In this document: positions 18,520-26,966 of the stretch, piece after piece
Layout: each line of letters opens with the position of its first letter
How positions within the stretch are numbered: the stretch's first letter is position 1
Assembly: GCF_029360725.1 (NCBI RefSeq)
Contig: NZ_JARKMY010000018.1
Span: 682,001 to 746,000 of the forward strand
Length of the DNA stretch: 64,000 nucleotides
Direction of reading: 5' to 3'
Origin: Chryseolinea sp. H1M3-3
GTDB lineage: Bacteria; Bacteroidota; Bacteroidia; Cytophagales; Cyclobacteriaceae
Program-made: the position numbers and the translations under genes
Notes under the pieces: model-generated
What the model was told of the DNA's origin: nothing
Seen by the model: only the letters and a program-made list of their open reading frames with translations
Database searches by the model: none

Positions 18520-19849
18520 TTTTAAAAGGTAAAATCCATGCTTTGTGATCAAATGAATCTTCTTGTTTAGCAAGATCTGTTAATGGATCAATCAAGGGCT
18601 TTCCAAGGCGACCATTGAGTACTACATACGAATCAACGTATACGGACGGCGAAGACCATCCGGAATTCGAAAAGTGATCACGCAAAATATGAGCATATTG
18701 CAAAATCATATCGGGTTGCGTTGCCATCATTTTTTCTTGCAGCGGCGTTAGAAATTCTGTGTTGTCTACCACGGCAATCTTCCCTTTTTCGTCTTTAATG
18801 GTGAACTGGGCATGCCCTGCTTTTTCCATCAGCATAACGCGCCAGGAGAACCTGTACCCTTCTTCCGTCCAAAACAATTCGTCAGGATACATCATGTAGC
18901 GAAACGGCATGAGTAACTGAATGATGAAGAATACGCTGAAGATCGAAATCAACAGCGATTGTCGCACAGGTTTGAACTTGAAATTATTGTTTGGAAACAT
19001 CAACTCTTTTGTTTTTCCAAACAACGAGGCGATCAGTACAAGAATCATCTTATGGACGTCTGCGGAAAAGAAAATCAACGCTGTGGCTATCATGATGTAG
19101 GGGAACATTCCAATTGGAAAAAGAATCGCCGTAAGGACATGAAAACTGATGACGGCGCAATAAGCAAGCAATCTGGTGGAACGTTTCAACAACAAAAAGG
19201 GTATACTTAAATCATACAGACAACCCACCCAACAAAACAGGTAGGCCACCCACGTATAATTAAATATCCATCCGATAATCGGCAGGTCATTTTTAGACGG
19301 AAGCCAGATGCGCAACGGTTGGGCTTCCAACAGCCATTCGCTGTTAACTTTTGCCAGCCCAGCGAAAAAATAAATCATACAAACAAAAAGTTTGATGGAA
19401 TCAATACACCATTGCGGGATGGTATTTGCTGCCAATGACTTATTCCGGTACGCGTCTGCGGAAAAATAAACATGTGCTGGTAAGAATGTCATCAACAGGC
19501 AAATCATGCTGATGAAGTAATAATGATTTAGATAAGTGCTTTTGTCGATTAGCTCGATGTATGTAAAACTTAAGAACAATGCGATACTTGAAAAGCGATA
19601 GAACAATCCAAGGGAAAACATCAAGGCTGACAACGCACAAATCGCAAAAAGAACGTAGATATATTCTCCAGGCGCAGTGACAAACTCAAACCCATAAAAC
19701 GGAAAGAAATATTTTGGTTCAATGTAAAGTTCATGGATCCATCCTCTTGCCCAGAAACGAATCAAACTTACAAAAAGCAACAGTCCAAGCGCTATTCTGA
19801 AAACAGCTAGCGGCGCGGCGGACGTTGATTTCTGAAGATAATTTTTCAC
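18500..19849 (-). CDS. HTTM-domain membrane protein (vitamin K-dependent gamma-carboxylase-like)
   Basis: A 449-residue multi-pass membrane protein starting at GTG 19849. It opens with FRIALGLLLFVSLIRFWARGWI and YIEPKYFFPFYGFEFV, the characteristic N-terminus of the HTTM family, whose founder is the membrane domain of vitamin K-dependent gamma-carboxylase. About eight to ten hydrophobic segments are visible, then a soluble C-terminal tail of about 130 residues (from FRYMMYPDELFWTEEGYRFSWR). No bacterial substrate is established. It is the third gene of the iron operon (16 bases after imelysin), so it probably modifies or assists one of the neighbouring surface proteins; that is inference. Confidence 0.75.
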   Translation of the reverse strand: MKNYLQKSTSAAPLAVFRIALGLLLFVSLIRFWARGWIHELYIEPKYFFPFYGFEFVTAPGEYIYVLFAICALSALMFSLGLFYRFSSIALFLSFTYIELIDKSTYLNHYYFISMICLLMTFLPAHVYFSADAYRNKSLAANTIPQWCIDSIKLFVCMIYFFAGLAKVNSEWLLEAQPLRIWLPSKNDLPIIGWIFNYTWVAYLFCWVGCLYDLSIPFLLLKRSTRLLAYCAVISFHVLTAILFPIGMFPYIMIATALIFFSADVHKMILVLIASLFGKTKELMFPNNNFKFKPVRQSLLISIFSVFFIIQLLMPFRYMMYPDELFWTEEGYRFSWRVMLMEKAGHAQFTIKDEKGKIAVVDNTEFLTPLQEKMMATQPDMILQYAHILRDHFSNSGWSSPSVYVDSYVVLNGRLGKPLIDPLTDLAKQEDSFDHKAWILPFKNEIKGF

Positions 19850-19865
19850 ACGCGTTTTTTACATT

Positions 19866-21008
19866 CTAGTCCCCGTCGTTATCTGTATAGGTGATGGTGA
19901 TGCTCATGGCAGACGACATATCCACTTTTAGATATCTCACAGCCGTTTGCATATTGGTATAGACGTCAACCATGGCTTCGTTATCAGTTCCGATTTGTTG
20001 TGATAAGTCAGGCATCAATTGGGCCAACTTGCCATTGATGGTTGTAAACTGATTGTCAATAATGGTAGATAAAAGTGTTCCGGTATTAGCATCTTTTGCA
20101 TCCAAAGCATTCAAATAGGATTTAAAGGATGGCCCTTCTGTTCCACCATTAAAGCTTTTTCCATTGAAAAAATCGATCGCTGCCTGATGAGCGATTTGTG
20201 CGAGGACTCGTGAAATATCTTTTTTATAAAAGGCTTCAACTTTTTCAGGAAAAGGTGAGCCAACGATTGTTCCAATAACGCCGGCGGGAATTCCAATTTT
20301 TCCGGAACGAATGAACCGTTCATAATGTAGAACATAGGCATTTACAACAGCGCCCATAGACGATCCAATATCCAATCCGGTGCTTGCGATGAACGTATCA
20401 CGGTAGGCTCCATTCCATTCTGTAATTACATTATTGATCAAGGTTTGCATTCTCAAAACAATTCTTTCAATGTATGCCAGTCTTTTAGCAGCATCAGCAT
20501 CAGTGGTGTATTTTTCAACAATAGCGGCATCATCGTCACCCAAACCATTCAACAAGTAATCCAGGGCAGGAAACCCCTGGCGGGCGTATGACGAGGGCAA
20601 ATCAAGGTTTGCGGATGGATCGCTGATATTGGATGTAATCCCAGTGACATCGGCAGGATAGATATTGAAAAAGTTACGAATGGTGTATTTATCGGCAGGG
20701 CCAAATTCAAACAATTCTGCTTTTTGCCATTCGGTATAAGCATCTATCCAAGCATTTCGAAATTCCTGTAGCGTTGCAACGGTTGGCGTAGCTGTAAATG
20801 CCTCTGACCGCGTAATCATTAGATCCAACCGACTGCTAAAGTTGGTATAGGAAGGCTTAATGATGTTATCCGCCCAATGGGTGAGAATTGCTTCCCGGTC
20901 TTTTGTATTGTCGACGGGTGTAGGATTATCATCATCGCCTCCACATGCTGAAAGCAAAAGTGCTAAAACAAATACAAAGAGGTGTTTAGATTTTCCGATC
21001 ATTATCAT
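19866..21008 (-). CDS. imelysin family lipoprotein
   Basis: A 380-residue lipoprotein (lipobox LSAC, then GGDDDN) with the imelysin fold, a helical duplication related to the iron-uptake proteins EfeO and IrpA. Recognisable segments are FRNAWIDAYTEWQKAELFEFGP and ARQGFPALDYLLNGLGDDD. The motif that is GxHxxE in classical members here reads GFPALD, so His and Glu are replaced by Pro and Asp. Metal binding, if any, must use other residues such as the N-terminal Asp cluster or acidic C-terminus. It lies between DUF4856 and HTTM genes in a compact operon behind two Fur-like sites, supporting a role in iron capture at the cell surface. Confidence 0.85.
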   Translation of the reverse strand: MIMIGKSKHLFVFVLALLLSACGGDDDNPTPVDNTKDREAILTHWADNIIKPSYTNFSSRLDLMITRSEAFTATPTVATLQEFRNAWIDAYTEWQKAELFEFGPADKYTIRNFFNIYPADVTGITSNISDPSANLDLPSSYARQGFPALDYLLNGLGDDDAAIVEKYTTDADAAKRLAYIERIVLRMQTLINNVITEWNGAYRDTFIASTGLDIGSSMGAVVNAYVLHYERFIRSGKIGIPAGVIGTIVGSPFPEKVEAFYKKDISRVLAQIAHQAAIDFFNGKSFNGGTEGPSFKSYLNALDAKDANTGTLLSTIIDNQFTTINGKLAQLMPDLSQQIGTDNEAMVDVYTNMQTAVRYLKVDMSSAMSITITYTDNDGD

Positions 21009-21074
21009 AATTTAAAAATGACAAATGGATTGACGGAGTATCCATCAATCCATTCAGTGTTGCTGCTGAAAATG

Positions 21075-22253
21075 TTATTGTATGTTGAATTTATTTTTGA
21101 TCGCATCAGCTGCAGTGTTGATTTTGTCTGCGTCGAGGTCCCAAAAACCATTGGCAGAACCTATGAGACCATTGATGAGATTATCTGAAAATGCTGCATC
21201 GACGTTGTGAATTTTGGCAAAACGCAGCGAGTATATAAAACCGATGCCCTCCCCGATCGCATGTGCGCGGGCGGCGTCCGTTGTACCCGTCTTCCATTTT
21301 CCTAAGTAGCCTAGGGCCGCGTTGGCGATGGCCTTTTCAAATTCTGTGCGGATGAAGGTAGCCTGTTCCTGTAACAGTGCGTTGTCATTATTAACAATCG
21401 CAGCCCTTCCTTTTAGGAACGCCGGGTAAATGTTTGCGTAGTTTGCTTTGTTGTATTCCCATATATAAGAGCCTGCGCCAAACTCGGTGGTCTTTCTTTC
21501 GTCATTGGTAGCACCCTCCAGGTAAATTGGATTCAGCGTTAATAAACCGTAGGCTTCATCCCAATTGTGTTCAAGCTTTGTATAATTTTCGTCGTCAACC
21601 AGCGCGTGGTTATCCGCATTTAACCCTGCATCCAATAAGATATTTCCAATGTAATCAAGTTGTAATGCACCGATGAGAGACTTCTGAATGATTTGCGCAA
21701 TCTCAATTCCTCTTTCATCTACCAAATAATTGCCTAGTTTTCCCGCTACACCTTGCGAAGCTGTATTGGCAACGAAATGACTTGCTTCCTCAATTTCATC
21801 AAAGTATTCTTCAATAGTGGTTCGAACTTCTTCGGCCGCGGTGCTGGACAAAGAGGAGGCTACTACATTGCGCAGCTGGACGCTCGATGCATTGAGTTGG
21901 TCGCCATCCACATTGATTGTTGTCGTGGAGATGTCCGTGAATGGGTTTCCCACATTTGAGAACATGTTTTTCAGAACAGGCGCATCGATGTGTTCATTGG
22001 CACCAATATGAGAAGTAGAATAGTAATTGAGTGCCTGAAACATCTTATGCCGGTCGTTACCTTCCGAGAAATCCACAGTTGTGTTTCCGTCAGCATCAAC
22101 AAACAAGTCTGAATAGTTTGTTTGGGGGGTAAGAACGTTATAATCAATGGCCGTACGAAGATGTGGTTTTGCATCATCATCATCACAGGCGAATAAACCA
22201 ACCGCTAATAGCCCTGCAAGAACGGTCCGGGAGGAGATTAAATAGCTTTGCAT
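21075..22253 (-). CDS. DUF4856 lipoprotein, first gene of iron operon
   Basis: A 392-residue lipoprotein: lipobox LFAC followed by a run of Asp (CDDDDAKPH). The mature protein begins YNVLTPQTNYSDLFVDADGN, and helical segments follow. Similarity to DUF4856 is by its recurring partnership with imelysin and HTTM genes and by segments such as YYSTSHIGANEHID, SQGVAGKLGNYLVDERGIEI and GEGIGFIYSLRF. Function is not known; the acidic N-terminus and partners suggest metal binding. It is the promoter-proximal gene, 66 bases before imelysin. The paired 23-bp dyads at 22285-22332 end 32 bases upstream of its start. Confidence 0.75.
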   Translation of the reverse strand: MQSYLISSRTVLAGLLAVGLFACDDDDAKPHLRTAIDYNVLTPQTNYSDLFVDADGNTTVDFSEGNDRHKMFQALNYYSTSHIGANEHIDAPVLKNMFSNVGNPFTDISTTTINVDGDQLNASSVQLRNVVASSLSSTAAEEVRTTIEEYFDEIEEASHFVANTASQGVAGKLGNYLVDERGIEIAQIIQKSLIGALQLDYIGNILLDAGLNADNHALVDDENYTKLEHNWDEAYGLLTLNPIYLEGATNDERKTTEFGAGSYIWEYNKANYANIYPAFLKGRAAIVNNDNALLQEQATFIRTEFEKAIANAALGYLGKWKTGTTDAARAHAIGEGIGFIYSLRFAKIHNVDAAFSDNLINGLIGSANGFWDLDADKINTAADAIKNKFNIQ

Positions 22254-22284
22254 TAGTAAATTAATAAGTTCGGCTGCAAAGATA

Positions 22285-22332
22285 TTATTTAGACCGGTTC
22301 AAAATAAGCTTATTTAGACTTTTTATAAATAA
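22285..22332 (-). promoter_or_regulatory. two tandem Fur-like dyads upstream of the iron operon
   Basis: Two 23-bp elements of the form TTATTTA-N9-AAATAA type lie in direct succession: 22285-22307 (right arm AAAATAA, one mismatch) and 22310-22332 (right arm TAAATAA, perfect). Both share TTATTTAGAC, repeated at exactly 25 bp. They lie 32-79 bases upstream of the DUF4856 start, where a repressor would block transcription. The A+T-rich arms and GAC/GTC shoulders fit a Fur/DtxR-type operator, matching the operon content. The protein bound is inferred. Confidence 0.6.
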
Positions 22333-22410
22333 TTTATATAGAAGAGCTTCGGTTCAAAGCGGTTGCACGTCCTGAGACGGCCTTTAGCCGGGTAACTAAT
22401 TGATAAGTAA

Positions 22411-22827
22411 CTATTTGTATTTTTCTTTGAGGTTGTCCACGGACATTTTGATCAGCCTTTCAAGAACATCGGAATTTACATCTGCCAATCGTTTTATATA
22501 GAGGCAGCCCTTTCCAGCCTTGTGTTTGCCAAGTTCTTGTAAGAGTTCTTGCTGGGTTGAGGAGCCCGGCATTACATAAAGGGAGATATTCTGCTTGCGA
22601 GGTGAAAATCCGGTTAAGCAGGAGAAGCCTTCGTGACCACTATCATATTTATAATGATATATGCCAAATCCGACTATGCTGGTCCCCCACATTTTCGGCT
22701 TCGCCCCCGTAATCTTCTTCATCATTTTGACAAGGGCGAAACAATCATCTCTTCTGTTCTCGTCCGGAATGGTCTCCAGGAAACTTTCAACGGATACCTC
22801 AGTAGGTTTTGTTTTTTGTTCAGCCAT
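22411..22827 (-). CDS. DUF1801 domain protein
   Basis: A 138-residue cytoplasmic protein with the DUF1801 (YdhG-like) pattern: VESFLETIPDENRRDDC, then MMKKITGAKPKMWGTSIVGFG, the GFSPRKQNISLYVMPG core, and a C-terminal GKGCLYIKRLADVN. The biochemical role of the family is unknown; members are small, often solitary, and frequently found near YCII-like and reductase genes, as here. It diverges from the RibD-like reductase gene at 22934 with 106 bases between. Start ATG 22827. Confidence 0.8.
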   Translation of the reverse strand: MAEQKTKPTEVSVESFLETIPDENRRDDCFALVKMMKKITGAKPKMWGTSIVGFGIYHYKYDSGHEGFSCLTGFSPRKQNISLYVMPGSSTQQELLQELGKHKAGKGCLYIKRLADVNSDVLERLIKMSVDNLKEKYK

Positions 22828-22933
22828 AATATTGATCTTAATATCCTTGAATCCTCAAATAATTTCGAAAATAAATGTCCAATTCGGTGAACCTCATTTG
22901 TAAAGGGGGTAGATCAATTTAAAAAAGAAATTT

Positions 22934-23488
22934 ATGAGAAAACTAACTGTATTCAATTTCATGACCTTAAATGGATATTTTAAGGGAGCCAATGAAGATA
23001 TCACCTGGCACAGACATGGCCAGGAAGAAAGTGAATATGCTGCTGAAGGAGCGAAATCTGAAAGCATCATTCTTTTTGGACGCAAAACCTATGAAATGAT
23101 GGCGAGCTATTGGCCGACACCGATGGCCATGCAAAACGCTCCGGGGGTGGCCAAGGGTATGAACAAATCCGAAAAAATTGTCTTCTCAACAACATTGAAG
23201 AAGACAGATTGGCAGAATACCCGACTGATTAAAACCGATATTATTGGTGAGGTAAAGAAGTTAAAAAAGACGTCCGGAAAAGATATGGTAGTTTTGGGAA
23301 GCGGCAGTATCGTTACACAGTTTGCACAGGCAGGAATAATTGACAACTATCAATTTATGATAGACCCTGTGGCATTGGATGACGGCGCCACGATCTTCAA
23401 AGGAATTACCACAAAGCTTGACCTTAAATTGACAGACACAAAAATTTTCAAAAGCGGTGTCGTGCTGTTGTGCTACCGACCTTTATAA
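22934..23488 (+). CDS. dihydrofolate reductase-like (RibD C-terminal domain) protein
   Basis: A 184-residue protein of the DHFR-like family represented by the RibD C-terminal domain and YyaP/YwjB proteins. It begins MRKLTVFNFMTLNGYFKGA with the substrate-binding MTLNGY turn; ILFGRKTYEMMASYWP is the conserved fold centre, and MVVLGSGSIVTQFAQAGIID corresponds to the NADPH-binding GSG loop. These proteins probably reduce a pteridine- or flavin-like substrate, but none has been fixed for this subfamily. It is followed by a YCII gene 28 bases downstream and then an ECF42 sigma gene, a grouping common in Bacteroidota. Confidence 0.82.
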   Translation: MRKLTVFNFMTLNGYFKGANEDITWHRHGQEESEYAAEGAKSESIILFGRKTYEMMASYWPTPMAMQNAPGVAKGMNKSEKIVFSTTLKKTDWQNTRLIKTDIIGEVKKLKKTSGKDMVVLGSGSIVTQFAQAGIIDNYQFMIDPVALDDGATIFKGITTKLDLKLTDTKIFKSGVVLLCYRPL

Positions 23489-23516
23489 AAATAAATTCAA
23501 TTCATAAGAAAGACAC

Positions 23517-23870
23517 ATGGACGAATATTTAATATTGATGCGCCTTGATCTTATTACTAAAGACGCACAGCCGTCGCCTGAACAGATGCAAGCTTACATG
23601 AAGATGTATAACGACTGGGTTGGCGGCATCGCAGCACAAAACAAATTTCTGGGCGGCAAGGGCCTGGCAACCGAAGGTAAAGTGATAAGGTCAAATAATG
23701 TAATTACGGATGGGCCCTACGCAGAAACGAAGGAATCATTAGCCGGTTATATCATGATCAAGGCAAAAGATATCGACGAAGCCGTTAGTATCGCAAAAGG
23801 TTGCCCGATTTTAATGGGTGAAGGCAATACTGTGGAAGTAAGAAAAGTTGTATCTGTCCATCATAAATAA
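23517..23870 (+). CDS. YCII-related (DGPF domain) protein
   Basis: A 117-residue protein with the YCII fold. It shows the diagnostic ITDGPYAETKESLAGYIMIKA element and GCPILMGEGNTVEVRKV at the C-terminus. The reaction is unknown in most members; some YCII proteins are chlorothreonine- or muconolactone-related enzymes with a His-Asp pair. DGPF proteins are the standard genomic neighbours of ECF42 sigma factors, and one begins 136 bases downstream. The protein is probably part of that sigma regulon or its targets. Confidence 0.85.
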   Translation: MDEYLILMRLDLITKDAQPSPEQMQAYMKMYNDWVGGIAAQNKFLGGKGLATEGKVIRSNNVITDGPYAETKESLAGYIMIKAKDIDEAVSIAKGCPILMGEGNTVEVRKVVSVHHK

Positions 23871-24006
23871 TCACCTTCTCAATGAAGACTTCTTCGACAG
23901 CGTAAAAAAATATTATCATACTAAGGCCTGGAGAATCAAAGTCTCTAACTAACTAGGTACTACGTCTCAGGTTGATGTATGAAATAATGAGTGTAAAGGC
24001 TGAACG

Positions 24007-25236
24007 ATGCACAAGGAAGAACTCATCCCTCATTTATTCCGGACGGAATACAGAAAAATTGTATCCGTTCTTGGGAAGCGTTTTGGATTTGCTCAGCTTG
24101 AAACAGCCGAAGACATTGCCAGTGATACTTTCCTTACCGCTACCCAATCGTGGGGAATTGAAGGAATTCCGGAAAATCCAACGGCTTGGCTATATAATGT
24201 AGCAAAAAACAAGGCGAAGAATTTTCTTCATCGTAAAGCATTGTTTGATACGAAAATATCGTCTGTTGTAAAAGGCCAGACAGATGGACTTTATGAATTT
24301 GAAATTGATCTTTCGCCTCAAAACATCAATGACAGTCAACTGCAAATGATGTTTGCGATATGCCACCCTGCTTTGCCACCTGAAGGACAAATCGGATTGG
24401 CTCTCCGGATTCTTTGCGGTTTTGGGATTGAAGAGATAGCAGACGCATTTCTCACGAACAAGCAAGTTATCAATAAGCGATTATTTCGGGCAAAGGAAAA
24501 ATTGCGCGAGGAAAATATCAGCATTGAATTTATCGAAGCCGATATTGACGAAAGATTATGGCCAGTATTGACGACGATCTATTTACTATTTAATGAAGGC
24601 TATCATTCGCTCAGTCAAAGTAAAACCATTCGAAAGGAATTATGCCTTGAAGCCATTCGGTTATGCACCATGCTCGTGGAAAATGAGCCAACGAACAAAC
24701 CACAAGTGAATGCCTTACTTTCTTTAATGTGTTTTCATACCTCCCGGTTTGATTCACGAATATCAACTTCGGGTGAGATTATTTTATATGAAGAACAGGA
24801 TGCAAGTCTTTGGAACTCTGATTTTATCAGCAAGGGCGTATATTTCTTAAACCGTGCGGCTACGGGTGACAGCATTTCAAAATATCATTTAGAAGCAGGC
24901 ATCGCTTACTGGAATACAAGGCAATCTGATACTGATGAAAAATGGGAAAACATTTTACAACTCTATAATAAATTACTGCAACTGGAGTATTCGCCTGTTG
25001 CTGCTTTGAACCGGACCTACGCGCTCGCAAAAGCAAGAGGTAAAAAGGCAGCGCTTGCAGAAGCTGAAAAGTTAGACTTAGTGGATAATCCATTTTATTT
25101 CGGGTTGCTGGGAGAATTATACACAGGCATTGACAATGCCAAAGCCTTATTAAGTTATCAAAAAGCGTTCGACCTGGTAAAAACTGAGTCTGGAAAAAGC
25201 GCTGTATTAAAAAAGATTGGACAACTCAACCTATAA
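24007..25236 (+). CDS. ECF42-type RNA polymerase sigma factor with C-terminal DUF6596/TPR-like extension
   Basis: A 409-residue sigma factor, about twice the usual ECF length. Region 2 includes FRTEYRKIVSVLGKRFG and AEDIASDTFLTATQSW; region 4 includes GFGIEEIADAFLTNKQVINKRLFRAKEKLR. From about residue 180 a long helical domain follows (LWPVLTTIYLLFNEGYHSL, then EAIRLCTMLVENEP and CFHTSRFDSR), ending in TPR-like repeats (YNKLLQLEYSPVAALNRTYALAK). The long extension and adjacent DGPF gene identify group ECF42, which lacks an anti-sigma factor; the extension is thought to control activity. None is seen here either. Start ATG 24007. Confidence 0.88.
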   Translation: MHKEELIPHLFRTEYRKIVSVLGKRFGFAQLETAEDIASDTFLTATQSWGIEGIPENPTAWLYNVAKNKAKNFLHRKALFDTKISSVVKGQTDGLYEFEIDLSPQNINDSQLQMMFAICHPALPPEGQIGLALRILCGFGIEEIADAFLTNKQVINKRLFRAKEKLREENISIEFIEADIDERLWPVLTTIYLLFNEGYHSLSQSKTIRKELCLEAIRLCTMLVENEPTNKPQVNALLSLMCFHTSRFDSRISTSGEIILYEEQDASLWNSDFISKGVYFLNRAATGDSISKYHLEAGIAYWNTRQSDTDEKWENILQLYNKLLQLEYSPVAALNRTYALAKARGKKAALAEAEKLDLVDNPFYFGLLGELYTGIDNAKALLSYQKAFDLVKTESGKSAVLKKIGQLNL

Positions 25237-25426
25237 CCATTCACTTTGCAATCGCCGATTCAATTAATAGTAGATGATTATCCAAATTGATTAGTCGGCT
25301 CATCACCATTCAATCCGAAAATCTGCTGGTTCAGTCACACCAACCTCACGGTTCACTCCCGGACGTAAAGCCATACAAGGTTCCCTGTGTTTTAATAAGC
25401 GAGAATAAAACAAAACCTCAAGCTTT

Positions 25427-26854
25427 ATGAAACATCATGGTAAAACCGTAAACAGATTATGGATTAGTTCCCGGTTGGGAATGGTCATTCTTTTTTTGAC
25501 CTCCCTCACATTTTTCGCAAGTTGTGACGATGACGACAATGACAACACCCCTACAGCAGATCAGAATATTGTACAAGTTGCCCAAGGTAATTCGAATTTG
25601 TCGACCCTCGTTGCTGCATTGACAAAGTATCCTGACCTTGTTGCAACCTTAAGCGGCAATGGCAGCTTCACCGTATTTGCTCCAACCAATACAGCTTTTA
25701 ATAATTTATTGTCGGCCATCGGCCAGACAAGCCTGGACGACATTCCTGAAGATGTTTTGAAGAATGTTCTTCAATATCATGTGGTCACAACGGGCGCATT
25801 AAAAGCTAGTCAGTTGATGGCTGGTGATGTAGAAACAGCAAACACAGAAGATATTGCGGTAACCACCGCCGGCGGTGTGAAGCTCAATGGTACTGTGAAC
25901 GTTACAACTGCAGACGTAACGACCTTGAATGGGGTGGTTCATATTGTGGACGCCGTATTGGTACCACCATCCATTGCACCCGTCGTCGGAACCATCGTTG
26001 CTCCTGCATATTTCAATAAGGATTTCACAACACTGATTGCCGCAGTGAAAGCTGCAGACCCCAGCATACTCTCAACATTGTTAAGCAATGGGCCATCGAA
26101 CAAAAAACTAACGCTCTTTGCACCTACTAATGAAGCATTTACAGCAGCGGGCATTACGACGCTACCTGATGAAGCCACATTAAATTCAGTTTTGAAGTAT
26201 CATGTCATTGATGATGAAGTTTTAGCAGCAGAATTACCTTCAGGCAGTGCAGCTATCCCGACGCTAAATGGGGATTTTTATCTTAGCAACAACGGAGCGG
26301 CTGGCGTTTTTATCAACGCAAAATCTAAGGTAGTCGCAACAGACATTACCGGATCAAATGGTGTTGTGCATGTTATTAACAGAACTTTAGTACCACCCTC
26401 AAAATCGATCGCACAACTCGCGATAGATCTTTCTACGGGTGCTAATCCGGAGTTTACACAGTTGGTTGCCGCCCTTGGACGGACGGGCGGAACGGCAACG
26501 GATCTGCTGGAAGCGGCCAGCAACGGCGAGGCTAACATAACAGTTTTTGCACCGACAGATGCTTCGTTCCAACAATTGTATACTGCTTTGGGTGTAGCGG
26601 GTGTTAATGATATTCCACTGGAAACATTAAGCGCCGTCCTTCAACATCACATTGTGGGGGCTCGTGTTTTTTCGACAGATCTCACGAACGGTAACGTAGC
26701 AACTTTGAATGGCAATGTAGCAATCAGCGCAACCAATAGTACTGTGACTGATGGCAAAGGAAATGTTGCTAATCTTAGTTCCAACGCACCACTCCTGGAT
26801 GTATTGGCGACAAACGGTGTCATTCATACGATAGATCGTGTATTATTACCGTAA
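25427..26854 (+). CDS. lipoprotein with three fasciclin (FAS1) domains
   Basis: A 475-residue lipoprotein: lipobox FASC at about residue 33, then an acidic tether (DDDDNDN). Three FAS1 repeats follow at roughly 45-185, 195-325 and 330-475. Each has the H1-type TVFAPTNTAF element (LFAPTNEAF and VFAPTDASF in the second and third) and the H2-type NGVVHIVDAVLVPP element. The YH motif between these elements is present as LQYHVV, LKYHVI and LQHHIV. FAS1 domains mediate adhesion, so a surface adhesin or matrix role is likely. It is monocistronic, with a hairpin terminator 27 bases after the stop. Confidence 0.92.
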   Translation: MKHHGKTVNRLWISSRLGMVILFLTSLTFFASCDDDDNDNTPTADQNIVQVAQGNSNLSTLVAALTKYPDLVATLSGNGSFTVFAPTNTAFNNLLSAIGQTSLDDIPEDVLKNVLQYHVVTTGALKASQLMAGDVETANTEDIAVTTAGGVKLNGTVNVTTADVTTLNGVVHIVDAVLVPPSIAPVVGTIVAPAYFNKDFTTLIAAVKAADPSILSTLLSNGPSNKKLTLFAPTNEAFTAAGITTLPDEATLNSVLKYHVIDDEVLAAELPSGSAAIPTLNGDFYLSNNGAAGVFINAKSKVVATDITGSNGVVHVINRTLVPPSKSIAQLAIDLSTGANPEFTQLVAALGRTGGTATDLLEAASNGEANITVFAPTDASFQQLYTALGVAGVNDIPLETLSAVLQHHIVGARVFSTDLTNGNVATLNGNVAISATNSTVTDGKGNVANLSSNAPLLDVLATNGVIHTIDRVLLP

Positions 26855-26880
26855 TTGAAAATAGTGTTAATTTTGTTTAC

Positions 26881-26909
26881 CGCCCTGCCTTTGTTACTTC
26901 GGCAGGGCG
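26881..26909 (+). terminator. hairpin terminator of the fasciclin gene
   Basis: CGCCCTGCC (26881-26889) pairs perfectly with GGCAGGGCG (26901-26909) around an 11-base loop. The sequence after it, TAACTTTATG, is only weakly T-rich. Its position between the fasciclin stop and the LytS start supports termination of the fasciclin mRNA. Confidence 0.7.
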
Positions 26910-26966
26910 TAACTTTATGTCACCTTCATTGATTCCTGGTTTTTAGTCACCATTCAATTCAATTTC

